A DNA stretch of 64,000 nucleotides from Micropterix aruncella (GCA_944548615.1 OX155963.1:22264518-22328517), one strand, 5' to 3'. Positions 1 to 11,960 are shown, numbered from the stretch's first letter. Made by a program: numbers and translations. Notes: generated from the letters alone by a model not told the origin.

Positions 1-252
1 CAAATTAAGAGAGCGCCCACACAACAAGCACACCGAACAAGGCGATCCGTGGCGGATATGTTAGACGTCCGTCGAACGAAAACATCTTTTGGTCAGAGGC
101 ATCTTATGAGTATAGGCCCCAGGATATACAACGAATTGGATGAGTCGATAAAAATCGTATACAGTAAAGACCAATTTAAAAAACGGTGTCACAGGTGGCT
201 TCTGAATGAAGGTCGGGATATTAGCCACCAAATATTTGATATTCTTATGTAA
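1..252 (+). pseudogene. C-terminal end of a LINE reverse-transcriptase ORF (cut by window edge)
   Basis: The frame is open from the first base to the TAA at 250-252. The peptide has the usual tail of Jockey/CR1-type LINE polymerases: an Arg-rich stretch, then GPRIYNELDE, then a motif of the form FKKRCHRWLL. This tail follows the thumb domain of the reverse transcriptase and is not itself catalytic. The 5' part lies outside the window, so integrity cannot be judged. The same kind of tail recurs at 30768-31335 (minus strand), which suggests related elements. The family-level assignment is inference. Confidence 0.7.
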
Positions 253-899
253 TTTAATTTAAATAAATTAAATAAATTGAATTACTATTATTATTATTTT
301 ATTAAATCGCTATTCTTGTTTTTCTCTTTTTTTTAATTGAATTATATTGAAATATATATTTTAACTTGTAACATGGACATTTTATATATAATTGTATCCT
401 CGGACTATTTAAATATGATTCTTTAAATATTTATTGAGATATAATTTTTTCCTTTATTTCGATTCATTAATAATATTTTTATATTTTATTGTATTTATTA
501 CGACATTATATTATTATTATTCAGTTTAATTATTTCACCATTTACTGAATGTTATTTTTCCAGCACACTACAGCTACATTTACATCACACTACACTACAC
601 TACAGTTACATCACACTACACTCAAATTACAATGTTTATTATTATTAGTTAATTTTTTATATTATTTGATACCTAGCATATCTTTTAAATTAAGTATTCT
701 AAAGTATGCACAAGCCACTCTACTTGGTACGCTTGCCTTAGTACGGGCCTAGGCCTAGTTAGGCGGCGTTGATTTTAAAAAATTGGTATGCGGTGCTTTC
801 TATTTTGCTATTATTTACATTTAAGCCTATATTGTTAAACTTACAATGTACTGCCATAAAAAATGTGCTTTTCTTTAATAAATAAATAAATAAATAAAA
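1..899 (+). mobile_element. LINE 3' end: ORF tail, long AT-rich 3' UTR, (AATA)n tail
   Basis: After the stop codon at 252 come about 630 bp of AT-rich non-coding DNA, ending in a run of AATA units at about 878-899. A microsatellite instead of poly(A) at the 3' end is typical of CR1/Jockey-like LINEs. Within the UTR, 570-620 has short CACTACA-type repeats. The exact 3' junction is my estimate from where the microsatellite stops. Confidence 0.6.
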
Positions 900-919
900 T
901 ATGTTTCTCGTCATTTACG

Positions 920-1522
920 TTATGGTTGTAAATGAGTAAGCTGACTACCAGCTGTAAGTTGTGTTTTTAAGTGCGAGAGCCTAATAGTTGCTATATGTTT
1001 ACAAACAGGATATACTATTCTTTCTGGAGCACTGGCAAATGACTCATTCATTTCATAATGCTGTGATGCCTTTAATAATGACGTTTTGACTAGGGAAAAT
1101 GTTAAAATCCAGTGTAGTGGTATTACTGCCATATCATTGAAAATTTGACTATACGTGCTTTCTGACGTGTAGCATATAGGTTTTAGTATGTGATACAAGT
1201 AGTCTGTCATTTTTCGTTTCCATTGCGACTTCTGGAAGTTTTCCTCAGTGTAATTTACTAATTTCAAAACTATGTCATAACACGGAACTGGCCGCATTCC
1301 GCTAATCTGAAAGGTACTACTTTTATTATTCATGATTATGATTATAATATCCCTATCAAAAAGTATATGTTGTTTTGACATAATCATAAAACTAAGGTGC
1401 TTGATAGACGGTTTTCTTGTATAGATAAAAATAAAGCGGAGCGACCTAGATTCGCACGTCTCGAGTAGGTAGATCACAAGCGATTCGACCCCAGAAGCAA
1501 GCACTAGACAGGCTGATCTCAA
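920..1522 (-). CDS. Uncharacterised 200-aa ORF
   Basis: This is the longest uninterrupted frame in the first 8 kb and begins at an ATG. I do not recognise the protein. It has an isoleucine run near residue 60 (IIIIIMNN) and no clear membrane segment, signal peptide or zinc motif. Its neighbours are a LINE tail and a 120-bp tandem repeat, so it may be a chance or transposon-derived frame. Nothing in the sequence shows that it is expressed. Confidence 0.2.
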   Translation of the reverse strand: MRSACLVLASGVESLVIYLLETCESRSLRFIFIYTRKPSIKHLSFMIMSKQHILFDRDIIIIIMNNKSSTFQISGMRPVPCYDIVLKLVNYTEENFQKSQWKRKMTDYLYHILKPICYTSESTYSQIFNDMAVIPLHWILTFSLVKTSLLKASQHYEMNESFASAPERIVYPVCKHIATIRLSHLKTQLTAGSQLTHLQP

Positions 1523-1689
1523 GTAGCGAAAACGTCGGGAAATTCAATATGAAGATGATTGATAAACAAGGAGCATGTTTGCTTTAGTAAAATGGCAGAA
1601 TATCGTTTCAGTGGTGTATTACTTTTTACAAATTTTATATTAAATTACAATGTTCGTGTGTAAGTCGGCCGTTTCAAAATTTACAAACC

Positions 1690-2190
1690 ATTTTCAACCA
1701 CTTGCTTGTATCCGATTGAGCTGAAATTTGGCATATTTATGTTTGTTTAAGTTTGGTGACAATGCAATATTATGGTACCATCGACCTGATTTGATGATGA
1801 AGTTAGAATGTAGGGACTGGAATTTCCTGATAGCAAATAGAAGGACAGTCGAATTTGGGCTAGTATGTTTTGTTACATGAGTACTTTCCATTACATATGA
1901 CGACGAGGGTTTGAAGATAGAGTCGGAAAAATTTCACTGGTACTCCCTAATGGAAAGTGCCAATATAGTAGAATTTGGGCTCGTTTTTTTGTTGTCTTGA
2001 TTACTTTACATTACACACGATGACGAGGGTCTGAAGATGAAGACGGAAGATTGACACTAGAACTCCCTGATGGAAAGTGCTAAGATAGTCGAGTTTGGGC
2101 TCGTTTGTTTTGTTGTCATGAGTACTTTCCGTTACACATGCTGACGAAGGTCTCAAGATGAAGCCGGGAGTTGCCACTGGAACTTGTTGT
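1690..2190 (+). repeat. ~120-bp tandem repeat plus a related leading segment
   Basis: The motif TACTTTCCATTACA followed by GACGAGGGTTTGAAGAT recurs at about 1882, 2002 and 2123, a period of 120-121 bp, with visible divergence between copies. About 3.4 units fit from 1785 to 2190. The segment before it (ATTATGGTACCATCGACCTG, about 1770) is related to the sequence at 11690-11960, so the array derives from a dispersed family. Confidence 0.75.
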
Positions 2191-2782
2191 TAAAAATACT
2201 TTTTTATTTTATTTTTATTATTTATACGAAAGACTAATAAAACGAATAATATGGGTAATCTTGTCGGTAAAACAGTAGTAATAGAAGTAGTAGTAGTATT
2301 AGTAGTATGTAAATATAAACAGAGAATGACTAGATAACTCATTAAACAGGTAAAAAACGAAAGTACTTAAGATTAGTATGAGAGGCCAACCCTCATTGGA
2401 ACACATCAGTAAAATATATACTTGCAATAGTCGAAATCAATGTCCGCCCTAGAACAGGTAATTCCTACTTGGATAATATTTATCTACAAATGGAAAAGGT
2501 AAAAATTAGTTTGTTTCACTTTTGATATGTGCATTATTGCTAATCCATGTAAATATAAAATAAAAATAAAACAATTAGATGCCCTTTCCCGTCCCTAGAT
2601 AGAGTGTAGTCCACGAAATTACATTGGCATAATTATAGACTACGTCTAATATGGTCCGAAAGACAAAAATTGCGGCGCTATTATAGATCTCTTGTAGATT
2701 CGGTGCGGTGGACTACTCGTCTCGGTATTGTACTCGTGATCAGTGAAATTCGTTTGGAAATTACAGGGGTTAATAGGGTTAA
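2191..2782. other. AT-rich stretch with no recognised feature
   Basis: Short AGT/TAG-rich runs near 2280-2310 (AGTAGTAATAGAAGTAGTAG). Otherwise no coding or repeat structure that I can support. Confidence 0.5.
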
Positions 2783-3262
2783 ATAATATTAATAATAATA
2801 AAACGCTTTATTCGTACGATAAGTAGAGCTGCTACAAGTTAAGATGAAGATAAATATTGATACTGGTACTGTTGAATTTGCGAATTAGCAATATTTGGTA
2901 ACAAAATCAGGGTAGAAGGTATCCAAAAGCGTTTTCTAAAACTACTAGAGCAGATTGGACCAATTCGGTATAAATTCTCTAGCTAGAAGATCGACGCACA
3001 CTGGCTGATATGATATTGTTACTCAAAGTAATCCACAATACGCTTCATATCTTGATCAAAACTTGTGCTTTATCGTACCGTCGCGATTGGTTCGCAATTC
3101 TCGTCCGTTTGACGTCTCTCGCGCAAACAAGAACTACGGGAAAAACTACCGCTCACAGGTTGATATGCACATACGATTCCCGTTTCTCCACCATGGATAT
3201 TTTTAACCTATTCGTCAAGGATCTATTGAAATCTATTGAATCTAATGAGGTTATTACCTAAA
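2783..3262 (+). pseudogene. Decayed LINE reverse-transcriptase C-terminus
   Basis: From about 2915 the plus strand reads, in broken frames, as the thumb/C-terminal part of a Jockey-type reverse transcriptase: a GIQKRFLKLLEQ-like piece, a stop and a frame change near 2985-3010, then an 83-aa frame at 3010-3261 containing LLKVIHN and, near its end, STMDIFNLFVKDLL. The order matches the region after the YADD palm motif in LINE ORF2 proteins. Just upstream, 2783-2812 is an (AAT)n run beside AACGCTTTATT, which may be the 3' tail of a separate minus-strand LINE. The element is heavily degraded. Confidence 0.5.
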
Positions 3263-3465
3263 GCAAAGCTAAACTCTTTTACTTTTATACCTATTATGCA
3301 ACACAACAGTACCTACTATAAATATCTATACTATGTATTCACTATACAACGTATCTGTATTATATATCTATAAATCCATATATCATCATCCAACTCCTTC
3401 TTAATCACTTCCATTTTCGTGCTTTCTCAGCGACTTTCTATTTCAACTCAATATTTATTAGTAAC
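3263..3465. other. AT-rich spacer
   Basis: Nothing recognisable between the LINE remnant and the Helentron-like end at 3466. Confidence 0.4.
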
Positions 3466-4073
3466 TTTTTAAGCTATTGCATAGCTTTTATCGCGGGCCT
3501 AGCCCAGCGCGGCGACCGAATGAAGAAATTTCTTAACGAAAATTAATGATTTTAAACTGATAATTACGTCTAAACGAGTACTGCTTACGATTCGAAAAAA
3601 ATATATGTTAAACAAGAACATTTTCCTAATATTCTTAGCCTTGAATATTTTATATTTTGTTTATATTACATAGTGTAATTAATTTGTGAAATTAGGTCTA
3701 ACCGAACACAAAAGCGACTATTACGCAAATACTATCTGGCGTATTATTATGAAACCTGCACCATTTTAAAGATAATTTGATTATCTATCTTTTAATCTAC
3801 GATTTTTTTCGAATAGTCAAAGAAATAATATCCGGTTTTGTTGCTTTATTGAATAACATTCGTGCGCGGCGCTCTATCGGAATTATTCCGAATCATTTGA
3901 TTCCCCAGCCCCATATGATTCGGAATAATTTCAACGTTTACCGATAGAGCGCAGTTATCTGATATCAGAAATAAATTGAATTAATACAGTATGACCGCGG
4001 CCACTGTTACGGTAGGATTCTGACATTGTGTTCCGAAAGAAGACGAAATAAATTACGTTATTAAAAAAACAAA

Positions 4074-6196
4074 ATGGCTAGGAAATCAAAATTTTTACAA
4101 CATAAACGCCGTATACTGGAGAAAAATAGATTATTAAGGTAAGTAACGTGTATTATTACGTGTATATTATTACCATTTCTCTGCTCTGACGTTCCTTGCC
4201 TGACGTCACATTGGAGTGACTAGACGAATAAGCTTCGTGCAACAAGTTAACTAATTAACAGTTATAAAAATACGTCATTTATTTCATAAACTGACGTGAT
4301 TACTGTTAGATCAAACTTGAATATTGATTTTGAAAATCGATTTAGGGTCGATTTCAATATGAAACCTGCGGGTAAAAGTACCTACACATAAGTATAAGTT
4401 GAACCGTCGATTTGATAAATTCATTCATAAAGCGACAAAATTTCATTCGTGATTTTCGTAGTATGACGTAAATTATACTTTGGTTGGAGGGGGTTGTATT
4501 TGTGGCAATAAGATCATTTTGTGGTTTTTAGCCAAAAATCTAGTAGTAATCATAATAATTCTACTTATAACATAGTTAGGCGCATATCTGACTCACTGAC
4601 TGACTCTAACGCTGTAGGTAGACAGTCTTTTTTTTAAATTTCTCAGTTTTTAAACCTTCTTTTCTTTTCTAATTTCTACTACTTCTAATTTCGAACTTGG
4701 AATGCTATTTCGAATTTCGAACTTGAAATTGTACTTCGAATTTCAAACTTGAAATTGTGCTTCGAATTTTGAACTTGACATTTTACTTCGAATTTCGAAC
4801 TTGATATTCTACTTCGAATTTCGAACTTGAAATTCTACGTCGAATTTTGAACTTGACATTTTACTTCGAATTTCGAACATGACATTCCACTTCGAATTTC
4901 GAACTTGAAATTCTACGTCGAATTTCGAACTTGACATTTTACTTCGAATTTCGAACTTGATATTTTACTTCGAATTTCGAACTTGAAATTCTACGTCGAA
5001 TTTCGAACTTGACATTTTACTTCGAATTTCGAACTTGATATTTTACTTCGAATTTCGAACTTGCAATTCTACGTCGAATTTCGAACTTGACATTTTACTT
5101 CGAATTTCGAACTTGATATTCTACTTCAAATTTCGAACTTAATATTCATTCTACTTCAAATTTCGAACTTGACATTTTGACATTTGAAATTCGGATTTCG
5201 ATTAAATTTCGATAATATCGGAATTCGAATTAAAATTTCGAAGTTTTGTATTGTGCTTTGAATTTCGAACTTGACATTCTACTTCTTTTTCACAGGAAAA
5301 GACAAAAATTGGACAGTAATGAAGAGAATGTCGTGCAATGTAGAGCTGTTGAAAATATAGAAAATGTAACGCTACAAGAAAATCAATTTCACAGCCAACA
5401 ACTTCAAATTTATGAACAGCGTAATGAATGCATTACTCCCGAAGTTATTCTATACAGGAACACAGGAATTCCTGGCGATGGTAATTGTCTATTCCACTCG
5501 CTCATAAGTGTTTTGCACTTCAAATTGAGACTTGTGACTTGAGAAATCAGTTACGCTATTCACCCTATTTAAACTCCTGCCACAATCCGCAAGAAGCTTA
5601 TAACATTCTATCAAGCACTAATGATTATCGGAGATTTGGATTGTTTGTACTTATTTTCAAAAATGTACAATCAAAATGTTTGTGTACATTATTGTTTTTA
5701 CAACATAACTACAACGAATCAAGACACTATCTTTTGTCATTTTAAAGCGAATGATACACAAAAACTGGATTCCTCTTCATCTTCGTGACCAACATTTCAC
5801 ACCTTTTTATGAAGTATCAGATTTATTGGAGACAATACAAGACGCTACCTAAAATAAAGCCCATGTTGATGCCAATATTCAACTATTGCGTGAACAATTA
5901 TATTGAAGATCCTACTGAAGATAACCATAACAATCATGAAATGAAATTGAGATTGATAGAGAAAATCGAATTGGTGAAAAAATTATGGATTTTATTGTTG
6001 ATGGTACTATTCCAGTTTACACAAATTATCATAAACACAGTACAAGTCATATTGATTTTTATAAAGACTTTACGAGTAATTCATTTGGTCATTCTTGTAT
6101 TATTTGCGACAGACTGTGGTGGAAAAGAGACTTGAAAATGTCGACCAGTAAACATGAAAGTATTTTGAAAACAATACTGCAGGTAATCTTAATTAT
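4074..6196 (+). pseudogene. Helentron-type ORF N-terminus: spliced, with OTU motif and Cys motif
   Basis: Exon 1 is 4074-4138 (starts MARKSKFLQHKRR), followed by a consensus donor AAG|GTAAGT. The acceptor TTTTTCACAG ends at 5295 and the frame joins in phase across the two (AG + G). Exon 2 carries GIPGDGNCLFHSL, the catalytic Asp-Gly-Asn-Cys signature of OTU cysteine proteases. After it the frame shifts near 5505-5520 and runs on as DLRNQLRYSPYLN. A further decayed part (5740-6196) holds a motif of the form CIICDRLWWKRDL, like the Cys-rich N-terminal region of Helitron proteins. The His of the OTU domain is not clearly preserved. Several frame changes mean this copy is dead. OTU domains are also found in other mobile elements, so the family call rests on the Cys motif and the ends. 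Confidence 0.6.
4676..5285 (+). repeat. ~27-bp minisatellite inside the OTU-gene intron
   Basis: More than 20 imperfect units of the form ACTTCGAATTTCGAACTTGA plus a variable end such as CATTTT or AATTCT. The unit contains the palindrome TTCGAATTTCGAA. The array ends just before the polypyrimidine tract and splice acceptor at 5285-5295, so it expanded within the intron. The units vary at the last 6-8 bp and in length (25-28 bp). Confidence 0.9.
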
Positions 6197-6200
6197 ATAG

Positions 6201-6793
6201 TTTTTAAGCTATTGCATAGCTTTTATCGCGGGCTAGGCCAGCGCGGCGACCGAATGAAGAAATTTCTTAACGAAAATTAATGATTTTAAACTGATAATTA
6301 CGTCTAAACGAGTACTGTTTACGATTCGAAAAAAATATATGTTAAACAAGAACATTTTCCTAATATTCTTAGCTTTGAATATTTTAGATTTTGTTTATAT
6401 TACATAGTGTACATTAATTTGTGAAATTAGGTCTAATCGAACACAAAAAACGACTACTACGCAAATACTACCTGGCGTATTATTATGAAACCTGCACCGT
6501 TTTAAGATAATTTAATTATCTATCTTTTTATCTACGAATTTTTTGCGAATAATTCGGTTTTTTTGCTTTATTGAATAAAAAAATCGTGCGCGGCGCTCTA
6601 TCGAAAGATGTTTAAATTATTCCGAATCATTTGCTTCCGCAGCCGCAAATGATTCGGAATAATTTCAACGTTTTCCGATAGAGCGCAGTTATCTGATATC
6701 AGAAAAAATAAAATATAATAAATAATTATAATTGCATAAGTTGTTTAAAATGCTATGCAATAGCTTTACCGTGGCAGTCCCCGAGTGCCACAC
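6201..6793 (+). mobile_element. Non-autonomous Helentron-like element, apparently complete
   Basis: It shares about 520 bp with 3466-3985, then ends with GCTATGCAATAGCTTTACC and the hairpin GTGGCA-(9 nt)-TGCCAC at 6771-6791. The 14-bp AGCTATTGCATAGC at 6207-6220 is repeated inverted at 6752-6765. Internally, ATTATTCCGAATCATTTG pairs with its exact inverted copy at about 6625-6665. No coding capacity. T runs at both borders fit the T/T insertion preference described for Helentrons. Confidence 0.65.
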
Positions 6794-6893
6794 ATATTTT
6801 TTTTTAAATTTAATTTAATTTTATTTGATTTAGTTATAAAATTTAATTTAAATTTAATTTAATTTTTAATTTAAATGTTCTAATATTTTTTCA
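6794..6893. repeat. TTTAATTTAA-rich low-complexity DNA
   Basis: Simple AT-rich repeats (TTTAATTTAATTTTA types) just after the Helentron-like 3' end. Confidence 0.6.
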
Positions 6894-7545
6894 AATTTGT
6901 ATCTATGGCAGGAAACGATTATCGGCCGTATGTTTTTCCTTTTTACACGACTGTCTAAAAGGATAGTTACATGGTCAGGATTCATCTATGTACGTTTTCC
7001 GTTTCTTTATTCGACCACAACTTCTAAACGCTTCAACCGATTTGGAAGTGTGTCGTATTGTTAGAATCGTTTAGTCCTCCCTAGTGTCATAGGGTACGTG
7101 CACGACCCCTTGCACTCATATAAGGAGGAAAGCAGCGTCTTTAATATAAATCGCCGTGTTACGCGGTGCGTGTAGACATTCATTATTTTATAGTTTAGTT
7201 TTTATTTGTTCTTCCTCTTCGCAGTCATCAGGACTAAATCCGGTAGGCCAAGTAATGAAGAGAAATATTTGGAATATAATTTAGCAAATTTAATTATTAC
7301 TCGCCACAAAATATTACTGATTTTTAAATAACCGTTTTTGGTTTTTACGAAATTATTCCAATCTATAATTTTGTAAAATTATAAAACTACGCAATTGTAC
7401 GAAAAAAATCCGATATGTATTAATAATGAAACCCTGATTGTTTATTCCACCATCACTTCTAAACGCTTGAACCGATTTAGAAGTGTGTGATATTGTTAGA
7501 ATTGTTATGTCATCCCGAGTGTCATAGGGTACCTAAACTGTCCAA
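6894..7545 (+). repeat. Two copies of a Helitron-like dispersed repeat
   Basis: 6940-7110 and 7435-7540 share ACTTCTAAACGCTTCAACCG, then ATTTGGAAGTGTG, TATTGTTAGAAT and AGTGTCATAGGGTAC. A third fragment lies at 27525-27625. The phrase 'AAACGCTTgAACCGATTT' is common in insect Helitron internal sequence. No terminal CTAG with hairpin is visible here, so the class is inferred. Confidence 0.5.
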
Positions 7546-8640
7546 ATGTTAATAAATTAACATTAATCGTGTTTAGTGTCAAATGGAAGCTCTGATGGAG
7601 TTTATTTCGGAAAAATACATGTATATTTATGGATAAATACATAAACCACACATATTTCATAAAAAACCGTAATAAAAATAATTATAAATACAATAAATAG
7701 TTCACTTTCTGTAATGGCAGTCGTGTTTCTTATTTTTTTTTAAAATATATTCACTTTGGTTTCATTATAAATATGTATATTGCATGCGCTGTATGTTTCC
7801 CCAAATAAATAAATAAGTAAAGTAAAAGAAGGCAGCAACTACAGATTTAAGTATTTACGGATGCGTTAATTTAAAATATTACGGTTTTTTTGATGAGCAA
7901 TAGCCTGCGCTAGTATGTGCGTATAGTGATATATTTTAATATAAACCAATCTTTTTACGACTATACTAATTCAAAATAATCAACATTACTTAGTAGTTAT
8001 AGGTTGACCTAGTTATTTTGGCGAACATCAGTATATTTTAGTCCTGTAATAAATAGCTTACAGACAGCAGGGACGACGAGAAAACATACGACATACGAGC
8101 ACATAAAATAATAATCGCTGATGTATGTCAGAGATATTTACTCTGTATGTACTGGGTTTCGTGAAGAGGATAGATATTATAGTAGGTAGAAATAGCATAG
8201 AAATATTATTTTACTACGAGTTTATGGACGCACGTAGCAGTTTGCACATATTTTCTAAGACCGAGTAATCATTGATTTGGTTCTGTTGTCTCGAAATAGT
8301 AAAGAAAGTATTGATAACTAAAATTTATTATTTTTTAATGAAATGTTGAAATAAAAATTAAAAACGATTTCCTGCATCAATCTTACTATGATAAACTTAA
8401 GTATCAACGTTTTATTTATAAGTAAAACGTTTCTTAATAAAACCCTATCAATCGTTTTAATTTATTAGTAAAGGAATTGCTTATAATATAATCAAATTGC
8501 TTATAATATAAAACCAAGCTATCATGCGTCCTTCTATTTTTTAACAAAAATCGATTAAATGCTATAAAATCGATTATATCAAATAAAGTCGATTATAATA
8601 GCATATCAAATCGATTATACTTATACTACTTCAAGATTAT
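7546..8640. other. AT-rich DNA with short local repeats
   Basis: No gene seen. 8465-8515 repeats TTGCTTATAATATAA twice, and 8535-8625 repeats the core AAATCGATTATA several times. The rest is unstructured AT-rich sequence. Confidence 0.5.
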
Positions 8641-9599
8641 ACTTAGACAAATCCGACTGGACAAGTATATCCTCGGGTGTGCCACAGGGTAGCCTTTTAG
8701 GGCCCCTTCTATTTACATTTTATATCAATGACATAAATACCTGTTTTAAATTTTTTAAGTTTTTACTTTTTGCTGACGATATGAAAATGTACGCACCTGT
8801 TAATTCCCTTGACGACTGTCAATTGGTCCAGGATGATCTAGATAGACTATCTCTTTATTGCGCCTCGAATCGTTTATTCCTGAATGCTGCGAAATGTGCT
8901 ACCGTTAGTTTTACGCGGAAAAACAATATTCTACCATTTATTTATACTGTCAATGGTTTCTCGATAACCAAGAAAAATGCAATCCGGGATCTAGGTGTTC
9001 TTTTAGATAGTAAGTTATTATATAACTCCCACATAGATAACATCACAAAAAAAGCATATAGTATGTTAGGATTCGTACTTCGAACTTCAAAACATTTCGC
9101 AGTTAAAAATTCTCTATTACTCTTGTACTACGCTTTCGTCCGCAGTCACCTCGAATATGCTTCTCAAATATGGTCTCCTAGCTATAATGTTCACATAAAA
9201 AGAATTGAACGTATTCAAAATGTGTTCCTGAAACATTTGAATTATCGCTCCATTTTGTCCTTTCCCAATCACAACGAAGCAGCTGCTTTTCATGGGCTTC
9301 AATCCTTACAATCAAGAAGAAAATGCGCAGACGTGGTGTTTTTCCATAAAATATTGGCAGGTTATATTGATTGTTCTGATCTTCTTGGAATGATATCTTT
9401 CCGTGTACCATCGCGACTCACTTGCCAAACGGAGTTATTCCACCTTCCGCAGGTTAGTACTAATTATGCACAAAACTGTTTCATGTATAGGGTATGTAAA
9501 ATTTGTAATACGCAGCTCGGCGATATTGACGTATTCAATACGTCATCATTTGCTCTTAAGAAAGCAATTATTAATGATGGTATTGATTTATCATTGTAA
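8641..9599 (+). pseudogene. 5'-truncated LINE reverse transcriptase
   Basis: The frame is open for over 310 codons. It starts within the palm (GVPQGSLLGPLLF, RT motif 4) and contains LLFADDMKMYA (motif 5, catalytic Asp pair), then the thumb and C-terminus with YRVCKICNTQL. A full ORF2 is near 900-1000 aa, so about two thirds are missing (endonuclease, fingers, motifs 1-3). The visible part has no stop or frameshift, which suggests a fairly recent 5'-truncated insertion. Clade Jockey/CR1-like by motif style; a closer placement needs a tree. Confidence 0.85.
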
Positions 9600-9912
9600 T
9601 CGCAATATATAATATATTATAAATAATATTTATTCAGGAATATCTTTAAATAATATGTATGTCTATATTATGGAACGTGTATTTACATAAAATTTTATTT
9701 ACTTATTATGACTCCTTTCTTCCCAGTTCCCACCTGTCCCTATGAGTGTTAGTTAATTCTTCAAAAAAATTATATTGTTTTGTTTAAATTATGAATGTTT
9801 AAGTGGAAACATGTAATTAGCTTTACTTTTTTAACCTAACAATTTTGTAACAAATTTATTGTAACAGATGTATGTTTCCTTAAAAATAATAAAAATAAAA
9901 AAATAAAATAAA
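8641..9912 (+). mobile_element. 5'-truncated Jockey/CR1-like LINE with 3' UTR and A/T tail
   Basis: The coding part is followed by ~300 bp of 3' UTR ending in an AATAAAAATAAAAAAATAAA-type tail near 9885-9912. The 5' break is in the AAATCGATTATA-rich segment just before 8641. I could not define target-site duplications by eye. Confidence 0.7.
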
Positions 9913-11689
9913 AGACTTAAAGTCAATATATTAAGCTGCCATTAAATTTGTTTTATGGAAACTAGGGATTTAACCTGAACATGCCCCCGACAAAGATAGT
10001 ATTTGGAGGATTGCCTCATTATTTCGACACAGATCTAAACAGTCATTAACCTCTTAACTTAACTTCCTTTTTTTTATTGCCGAATTTTAAACTATATTAT
10101 GATTAGGACAAATAGTAAATTGGCAAATTATTCACTTAAATGGTCATTAGAGAAAGTAGAAAACATTCTGATGCTGGAGAAACCAATATCACTTGAATCA
10201 AATTCTTGATCTGCCTGAAGTATCACTTTCTAACCTACCAAACTCCTTATTTGCCTTCCAATATCCCTATTCATAACTTAAAAACGACGAGAAAACAAGC
10301 CAGATTATAATATCTTTACACAGCGCGAGCTAGTCGCAACTACCTCGCGAATTTCTTCCCTCTAACCTTGACTGCAGCTGGTCGATAGAGGGCTACAAAA
10401 ATAGAGGTCTACAAAGAGCTGTGAAACCGGTCAAAGTTGTATTTTTATGCTCTCTTGTGGCCACATTTGTAACTAACTAGACGCAATAAAATTTCTAAAC
10501 AGAATTTTATCAAGATAGACGAGTATTCTCGGGGTTTTTAAGGGGTTCAAATCACAGTTCGAGCCGATATTGATATCACATCAATACTGATACATATCAC
10601 GTTTCTTCCTGCTTCATTTCCTTGGGCAAAGCCTCTGTAAGTACAAGTTTGAGAATGCTTATTATTGCCTTAATGCGTGTTTGGAAAACTTTCATCGCCT
10701 TGTTAGAAAAACTTTCTGCCAATAATGGTGCGCAGATCTCCGATAAGGGCTCGTTTTTTTAGGGAGACGATTTTGAGAAGCAGTGATGTGGACATTCGTC
10801 TAGTTAGTGTGCTGTCTACCACCAGAGTTACTGATCGTGAAAAAGGGTTATTATAGAGGAAAATTGGCGATTTTTGGCCCACTCTTCAACAGTAACAACC
10901 TTTATACGAGTACATTTCATTTAATATCATATATTTTTGTTATATGTTATATTTAAAAAAAACTTTATAAAAGTCTTTTTTTATTGGAATAATTGATACG
11001 ATTGCTTATCTGAAATATGACTATAGTACAGGCAAAGGCCTAAATCCAATAAGTTAGTTGTATACAACTTACAACTAAGTTTTAATGTACTATAATTTCT
11101 TTATAAAAACTCATAATATGAAAAAACATTTTTTCCATAAATATCTATATATTCCGAATCAGTAATGTAGGAAAATATTGATATACAAATAATAACATAA
11201 ACTAAACAAGAAAAATATAAAAACTTTTATTTGAAAAATTACGTTTTTGTGGGTATAATATGAGATTTTTTTACATGATTTTTTTCTACATCTAAAAATG
11301 AGTTGAAAATCATCTACATCTTGTTCTACTTCCCCAAAAAACTACATCGTGTTACACGAATTATGTAACTAGGGAGTCTTGTTTTCGAGCAAAATGTAGA
11401 ATTCGAGTTTGCACCGGATCTACACATTTGGAAATCCTGAGAATCAAAAAAAATGATTTTCGAACAGATACGGCATTTGCAGCTACACGTGTGCCTGTGT
11501 CTGTACCAACTGCTGAAATCAAAACCATTTTTCAAAGCCACTTATTAATCTTCACGAAAGGCTCAATTTTGTTAGCTTTGGCATCTATGTAGATAGAATA
11601 TGTCTTTACAGCGTATAGTTATAATATCATTATTGAGGCAAAAAACTGCTTATCGTGAATGTTTTTAACACGCTTTTATTAGGTCGACC
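9913..11689. other. AT-rich DNA with no recognised feature
   Basis: No domain, terminal repeat or convincing ORF was found on either strand. The minus frame at 11326-11541 (71 codons) has no recognisable motif. Confidence 0.5.
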
Positions 11690-11960
11690 TGTATGTAACT
11701 AACTATGTAATGGAATCTAAGGTAACTAATTTTACCATCTTCCAAGGATCGTAGAGTCATGAAAATTGGCAGCTGTATGTAGTTCTGATGAAAATACAAT
11801 AATATGGTACTGTCGAACTGATCTGATGATGGAGTCGGAAGACATGAACTAGAACTTCATGATGGAACATCGTATCATAGCTGTGTTTGGACTTGTTAGA
11901 AAAACTTTGACAACGATTAGGTTTCAAGGTCTGATGATGTTGTTTTTACGTGCATTTATA
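11690..11960 (+). repeat. Dispersed repeat related to 1690-2190
   Basis: ATATGGTACTGTCGAACTGA, CTGATGATGGAGTCGGAAGA and CTTCATGATGGAA match, with divergence, the leading segment and tandem units at 1690-2190. Single copy here. Class unknown; Helitron-like phrasing is possible. Confidence 0.5.

Larger units (their letters stand above)
3466..6200 (+). mobile_element. Autonomous Helentron-like element, 5' portion
   Basis: It starts with a T run and AAGCTATTGCATAGC, the same terminus as the complete short relative at 6201. The first ~520 bp are closely similar to that relative. Coding sequence follows: a short first exon, an intron and an OTU-bearing exon. The element stops at 6200, exactly where the short relative begins with its own T run, so its 3' half is missing from the window. 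OTU protease domains and a Cys-rich N-terminal region are known in Helitron/Helentron Rep-helicase proteins. Neither the Rep nor the helicase part is present here. Calling it a Helentron rather than another class is inference from the OTU motif and the ends. Confidence 0.6.

Noticed and set aside
4676..5285. CRISPR-like array
   Set aside because: Units are contiguous with no unique spacers, and the DNA is eukaryotic and intronic: a minisatellite.
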